Shown here: positions 5,987 through 8,298 of the stretch, piece by piece
Layout of the letters: every line of letters begins with the position of its first letter
How positions within the stretch are numbered: the first letter of the stretch is position 1
Assembly: GCA_020718265.1 (NCBI GenBank)
Contig: DYSM01000051.1
Span: 4,623 to 12,920 of the forward strand
DNA: 8,298 bases
Direction of reading: 5' to 3'
Source: Draconibacterium orientale
GTDB taxonomy: Bacteria > Bacteroidota > Bacteroidia > Bacteroidales > JAADGE01
Position numbers and translations under genes: made by a program
The notes under the pieces: model-generated
What the model saw: the letters and a program-made list of their open reading frames with translations, nothing else
What the model was told of the DNA's origin: nothing
The model's database searches: none

Positions 5987-8148
5987 TGTTCAAAAAAATT
6001 ACAATTCTTAGTTTAATGTTTATCGTATTGATAAACAGCTATTTGAGAGCCGATGAAGGCATGTGGATTCCGCTGCTTTTGCAGAAATACAACATCGAAG
6101 ACATGCAAAAAAAAGGTTTCAAACTCACGGCGGAAGACATTTACAGCATCAATCAGGCGAGTATGAAAGATGCCGTAATGATTTTCGACGGCGGTTGTAC
6201 GGCGGAGTTAATTTCCGATAAAGGATTGATAATCACCAATCATCATTGCGGATTCAGTCAAATTCAAGACCACAGTTCGCTCGAAAACGATTATCTGACC
6301 GACGGTTTTTGGGCGGCATCGCACGACGAAGAATTGCCCAACAAAGGCTTAACCGTTACGTTTCTTGTGCGCATGGAAGATGTTACGGCACAAGTACTTG
6401 CAGGTGTAGCCGACGATGGCGAAGAATCTGTCAGACAAGCCGCAATTGACAAAAATATTGAAAAAATTAAGGAAGAAGCCGTCAAAGGAACGCATTATCA
6501 GGCAAAAGTGAAAGCGTTTTTTTACGGAAATCAGTATTTTCTCTTCGTGCAGGAAGAATTTCTGGATGTGCGTTTTGTGGGAGCGCCGCCGTCGGCAATC
6601 GGTAAATTTGGCGGCGACACAGACAATTGGATGTGGCCCCGACACACCGGCGATTTTTCGCTTTTCCGAATTTATGCCGACAAAGACAACAAACCTGCGG
6701 AATATTCCGAAAATAATGTGCCGTTTACGCCCAAAAAACACTTCACAATTTCGATGAAAGGCACTCAGCCCGGCGATTTTACGATGGTTTTCGGTTACCC
6801 CGGAAATACGGAAGAATACCTCACAAGCTATGCCGTGGATATGATTCAAACTAAAATAAATCCGTATCGCATCGAAATTCGCCAAACGAGTATCGACCTC
6901 ATGCTTGCGGATATGGAAAAATCGCCCGCCGTGCGCATCCAATACGCCGACAAACATGCCTCTGTTTCAAATGCTTGGAAGAAATGGATAGGCGAAAACA
7001 ACGGTTTGAAACGTTTGGATGCCGTAAATGTTAAAAAACAACGCGAAGCTACTCTTACACAGTGGATTAACCAAGATGAAACGCGCAAACAAAAATACGC
7101 TTACATTCTGCCCGAATTTGAAAAAATTTACGCCGATTATGCTCAATACAGTTTTGCCGAAGAATATTTTTACGAAGCCATTTGGCGCATGGAATCTGTG
7201 AAAATGGCAACCAGAATGCGCTATTTAGTCGAAAAAGGCTCGGAATTTAAACCCGAAGACGTGGAAAAAATTCGAACCTCTGCCAAAAATTTCTTTAAAG
7301 ATTACAATCTCGAAACGGATAAGAAAATTTTCAAAGCTCTTCTGTCTCTGTATGTTACGAATGTGGACAAACGATTTCAACCGGAATTTAGCACGTTTGT
7401 AAAATCAAAATATCTCGATTTGTCCGACCCCAAAAAGTTGGATGCGTATGTGGATTTCTATTTTGAAAAAACTTTTTTCTTGCACGAAGACCAACTGATG
7501 AAATTTTTCGATACCTACGCCAAAGCCGATTACAAAAAGCTCGAAAATGCGCCGGCATATCAGTTTTATACCAATTTTATGAACATGTATGTGGCTCAAA
7601 TTATGCCGGTTGTGAAATCGTATGACCAAAAAATTGCAAATCTCAATCGCTTCTACATGCGCGCGCTCATGGAGGCGGATTCAGCCAAAATTTTCTATCC
7701 GGATGCAAATTTCACGTTGCGTGTAACTTACGGTAAAGTAGCCGATTACGAACCCAAAGACGGCATAAAATACAAACATTACACCACAGTGGACGGCATT
7801 ATTGAAAAAGACAATCCGGATATTTACGATTACCGCGTGCCGCAACGCCTGAAAGACCTTTATGCCGCCAAAGATTACGGCGATTATGCCGAAAACGGCG
7901 AGCTGCACACCTGTTTCATTGCCACGAACCACACCACCGGCGGAAATTCCGGAAGCCCGGTGCTGAACGCAAACGGCGAACTCATCGGCGTAAATTTCGA
8001 CCGCTGCTGGGAAGGCACCATGAGCGATATCATGTATGACCCCGCGCAATGCCGCAACATTTCGTTGGACATTCGTTACGCGCTTTTCCTGATTGACAAA
8101 TTCGCCGGCGCAAGCTACCTGTTGGACGAAATGATAATCGTAAAATAA
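5986..8148 (+). CDS. dpp11: Asp/Glu-specific dipeptidyl peptidase 11 (family S46)
   Basis: A periplasmic serine exopeptidase that removes N-terminal dipeptides with Asp or Glu in second position. I start it at ATG 5986, giving 720 aa. An in-frame ATG at 5890 would add 32 residues ahead of the signal peptide and run through the promoter. Residues 1-22 are a signal peptide, with the mature end probably at DEGMW. The chymotrypsin-like triad is His87 (TNHHCG), Asp223 (TGDFSLF) and Ser655 (GGNSGSP). The helical middle section typical of S46 lies between about 280 and 570. Arg673 in NFDRCWEG is exactly 18 residues after the nucleophile. In P. gingivalis DPP11 the same numbers, Ser655 and Arg673, are used, whereas DPP7 has Gly there. 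Full length is close to the family's usual 710-725 aa and no key residue is missing. It is a single-gene unit with its own promoter and terminator. Exported peptides from the C25 enzyme nearby are plausible substrates. Confidence 0.93.
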   Translation: MFKKITILSLMFIVLINSYLRADEGMWIPLLLQKYNIEDMQKKGFKLTAEDIYSINQASMKDAVMIFDGGCTAELISDKGLIITNHHCGFSQIQDHSSLENDYLTDGFWAASHDEELPNKGLTVTFLVRMEDVTAQVLAGVADDGEESVRQAAIDKNIEKIKEEAVKGTHYQAKVKAFFYGNQYFLFVQEEFLDVRFVGAPPSAIGKFGGDTDNWMWPRHTGDFSLFRIYADKDNKPAEYSENNVPFTPKKHFTISMKGTQPGDFTMVFGYPGNTEEYLTSYAVDMIQTKINPYRIEIRQTSIDLMLADMEKSPAVRIQYADKHASVSNAWKKWIGENNGLKRLDAVNVKKQREATLTQWINQDETRKQKYAYILPEFEKIYADYAQYSFAEEYFYEAIWRMESVKMATRMRYLVEKGSEFKPEDVEKIRTSAKNFFKDYNLETDKKIFKALLSLYVTNVDKRFQPEFSTFVKSKYLDLSDPKKLDAYVDFYFEKTFFLHEDQLMKFFDTYAKADYKKLENAPAYQFYTNFMNMYVAQIMPVVKSYDQKIANLNRFYMRALMEADSAKIFYPDANFTLRVTYGKVADYEPKDGIKYKHYTTVDGIIEKDNPDIYDYRVPQRLKDLYAAKDYGDYAENGELHTCFIATNHTTGGNSGSPVLNANGELIGVNFDRCWEGTMSDIMYDPAQCRNISLDIRYALFLIDKFAGASYLLDEMIIVK

Positions 8149-8164
8149 TGATATTTAGATGTTT

Positions 8165-8200
8165 AACTTTGCCGAAGTTTGAACTGTCGGCAAAGTTTTT
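8165..8200 (+). terminator. Rho-independent terminator of the DPP11 gene
   Basis: AACTTTGCCGA (8165-8175) pairs perfectly with TCGGCAAAGTT (8187-8197), and the run TTTTT ends at 8200. The 11-nt loop contains AGT and ACT that can add three inner pairs around TTGA with one bulged G. The hairpin starts 16 nt after the TAA stop. Confidence 0.9.
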
Positions 8201-8298
8201 CCTCGAAAATTTAGAAATATGTAGATACTCAAATTTTATTTGCCATATATGAGTCCGGTCTAAAAAGCCTGTTTTATTTTAGCTAAACAATCTATATG
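8201..8298. other. Non-coding end of the window
   Basis: This 98-nt AT-rich segment lies beyond the DPP11 terminator. I find no credible ORF, promoter element or RNA in it. A weak 6-bp pairing, CTAAAA with TTTTAG (8260-8265 and 8277-8282), is not enough to call a feature. Confidence 0.6.

Noticed and set aside
6349..6957. Minus-strand ORF of 202 codons inside the DPP11 gene
   Set aside because: It is antisense to conserved S46 sequence, with no motif or promoter of its own.

Overview
The window looks like a Bacteroidetes chromosome, most likely order Bacteroidales. The evidence is an AT-rich background, -7 promoter elements of the TAnnTTTG type, a secreted clan CD cysteine peptidase with a C-terminal type IX secretion (T9SS) sorting domain, a GEVED domain, and an S46-family dipeptidyl peptidase. 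There are no RNA genes, CRISPR arrays, transposases or phage genes. Family assignments come from recognising motifs, not from a database search.

Layout. Positions 1-323 are non-coding and hold two copies of a 33-nt intergenic repeat plus a terminator. From 324 to 3704 on the minus strand lies a 1126-residue gingipain-like peptidase (family C25). It has a signal peptide, propeptide, catalytic domain with His437 and Cys470, an Ig-like domain, two further beta-sandwich regions, a GEVED domain and a T9SS type A tail. Upstream of it, also on the minus strand, are two genes overlapping by 4 bp: an OLD/RecF-like ABC ATPase (4479-5870) followed by a small TOPRIM-like (DUF4276-like) protein (3814-4482). 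Diverging from the ATPase, on the plus strand, is an S46 dipeptidyl peptidase (5986-8148) whose specificity residue, Arg673, marks it as DPP11, which cleaves after Asp/Glu. A strong hairpin terminator follows it, then about 100 bp with no recognisable feature.

How the genes relate. The two peptidases fit one nutritional strategy: an exported endopeptidase, probably Arg-specific, cuts proteins into peptides, and periplasmic DPP11 trims dipeptides from them. This is known from asaccharolytic Bacteroidales such as Porphyromonas. The ATPase/TOPRIM pair between them has no obvious link to proteolysis. Its architecture, a split version of an OLD-family nuclease, is typical of anti-phage or abortive-infection modules. 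It is the part of the window most likely to be an undescribed system, although its families are known. The ATPase and DPP11 genes are transcribed divergently from closely packed, probably overlapping promoters.
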